Source: Acanthornis magna
Taxonomy: Eukaryota; Chordata; Aves; Passeriformes; Acanthizidae
Direction: 5' to 3'
DNA: 64,000 nt
NCBI GenBank assembly: GCA_036785705.1
Contig: JAWUZG010000159.1
Span: 4,960,001 to 5,024,000, forward strand
Positions 62,174 through 64,000 of this stretch are shown piece by piece; within the stretch, counting starts at the first letter, position 1, and every line of letters starts with the position of its first letter. A program made the position numbers and the translations under genes. The notes beneath the pieces are model-generated. The model searched no databases and had not been told where the DNA came from. It was given only the letters and a program-made list of their open reading frames with translations.

Positions 62174-64000
62174 CTGAAGTGATTTGTGGATCCCATCAGC
62201 CCCATCCAGTTAGAGACAGCAAAAGATAAAAGGGAAAAAAGAGACATAGGACAGATATAGGGCATGGTCAGTTGAGAAAATACTGATTTATTTTTAAAGC
62301 ATGATGGTTTACCAAGAACAAACAAACTGGATTTTAAGACATGGTTAATCAATAAATACATTATGATATTGCATTTTAAGTCAGCATATTGCTTAATGCA
62401 CCAACTTCAAACAGAAATAATTCAGTTCCTTGGTAAACAGCAAGAACATAAGAGATCAAGTGCAGAGCTTGTTTTACAAAGTAATTGCAGTGAAGTTTCT
62501 AAATGCTGAAATGTCAGGGAGAAAACCTGCAGTAGAATACACTGAAGTATGAGAGCAAGGGCAGCCTGACTGCAGCATTCAGCATCCACTGGTTTGTGGT
62601 TGGAGGGGGCAGAGAGAAGCTTTTGTAAGACATTTACTGACAAGGACCCCAGCTCTCACAGGATAAAACAGACAGCAAAAGACACAAAGCAAAAGCAAAT
62701 GTTCAGTCACTTCTGTACACACTTGAGTTGTGCTCTACTTTCAGGGAACAGGAACCCTGCAGGGATCTGAAAAAACACACAAGGCAAGGTATCTGCACCC
62801 TCTCTGTTGCACAGTCCTTGCACTGTGGAGGGGATGTGTGAGCAAAAGGATATTTCATTCAAAGATTAACAAAGTCAGACCTAAAATTGGACTAAATACT
62901 CGTGGTTTAATAAAGCAGCATCAACTGATGATCTCTTCTGAGATTCCCCAGGCTTTTGAATCAGGACACTACTGTTAAAGATGCTGCTTTGATTATCTGA
63001 CTTTGGAATGCAATTCTTGACAGAGAGGTCTTGCAGCAAAGGATTTCTTGAGGAGAAACCTGGAGATGAATTAAGGGAAGCTGAAGTCCTATGGGTTAGA
63101 ATTTGAACCCTGCCCTGCTGGCACATGGCAGCTCTGCCTTGGGGGTACCACCGAAAGGAAACCTGCAATTCTGACAGTGACAGGCACCTAAATCCATGAA
63201 AGACAAACAGTTCACATTGACATCTTTACACTTCTTGCTAAAACAGTTCACTTGTACCAACTATGGAACTCTGAACTGCCCACCAGGGCCAAAGCTGAGC
63301 CCCCGACTCCCTTCACTCACTGCACAGATGGACAGTTCACAGTCACTGACAGTGTCCATTGCATTTGAATGAGCAGCCCTGCAAAAACCTTCAATTAATG
63401 TTAACAAACACTGTCAATAAATATTTGATGCAGGTGCTAAGTGTTATTGCACTGGCTGCTGAGTAAAGTGCAGTTTCACTGCTTAGGAGGAGTGAGTTTA
63501 AATTATCACTACGTTTTCTAGGTGCTATTTTAATACACCCAAGGATCTACAGAAGTGACATTGATATGGCAAAAAAAAATTAACAAGGACTAAATGCAGA
63601 GCCAAAATACACGTGTATAATACAAATTACTATTGACATTTCCTGTTCTGCAAATGCAATTTAATACACAGATTATTAGACACAGGCGTAATAAAGTTAG
63701 CAATTAACAAAGACCATTGACAGCAACAGGAAGCACTGTTTTTCCTAAGAAAAATGCATTAATGTAAAGAAATTTAGAATGATGAGACTGTCGGGAGATA
63801 TTTACTGGTGGCTATGACAAATAAATGTTAAGTTTAAACAGAAAGTGTGAAAACCTGGGCATAGCTGAGATGCCAAGCAGCCCATCACAGTCTGGCTACC
63901 TCAAAACCTAGAAAAAGCTACAGAAACTGCCTCTGAACAAATAACTTTTGGTAGTTTCTGTAACGAGGAGTTACGCTAGAATCTACTGACTCCCCTCCCT
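62174..64000 (-). other. STX16: STX16 upstream intron, right edge of window
   Basis: AT-rich and CpG-poor, without a recognisable coding exon. I looked for the 17-residue optional human segment that precedes ELDE (beginning VSSHITSS) and for the first exon (MATRRLTDAF) and saw neither. No promoter-like CpG island is present, so the STX16 promoter is beyond 64,000. Confidence 0.65.

Overview
This is a vertebrate nuclear window, almost certainly from a bird. It carries CR1-type retroposon remnants with the usual avian 3' end, has low repeat density, and holds the conserved block STX16 - NPEPL1 - GNAS, which in human lies on 20q13.32 and in chicken on chromosome 20. All recognisable genes read on the minus strand, so the transcriptional order runs from high to low coordinates.

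From right to left: positions 62,162-56,139 hold the last eight coding exons of STX16 (a Golgi/TGN Qa-SNARE), including a 12-nt microexon. The first coding exon lies beyond the right edge. A 3' UTR of about 3.7 kb probably ends near 52.4 kb. After about 0.6 kb, containing a CR1 fragment, comes the CpG-island promoter of NPEPL1. Its 12 coding exons (51,833-39,402) assemble into an intact 523-residue M17-type aminopeptidase-like protein with all seven canonical metal and catalytic residues. About 23 kb further, a second large CpG island (about 14.94-16.76 kb) contains an 81-codon first exon (16,257-16,014) ending in the G-alpha-s family sequence THRLLLLG with a phase-1 GT donor. By position it is an XL-type alternative first exon of GNAS. 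Its C-terminal half resembles mammalian XL-alpha-s, while its first residues (MGLCYSLR) match the long N-terminus of the GNAL paralogue. The rest of GNAS must lie beyond the left edge, so positions 1-16,013 are read as its first intron.

Other structure: a GC-rich 23/24-bp minisatellite of about 18 units just downstream of the XL exon, which produces long spurious ORFs on both strands; a decayed retroelement fragment with a zinc-knuckle motif at 17.0-17.3 kb; an orphan exon-like segment at 17.7 kb; an unassigned CpG-rich patch at 20.7-21.1 kb; two CR1 fragments; a 23-bp perfect inverted repeat with bicoid-type homeodomain sites; and several short tandem repeats. No tRNA, rRNA, CRISPR array or intact mobile element was seen.

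Exons were assembled by eye from reading frame, GT/AG boundaries, phase continuity and remembered family sequences. UTR ends, promoters and repeat classifications are less certain.
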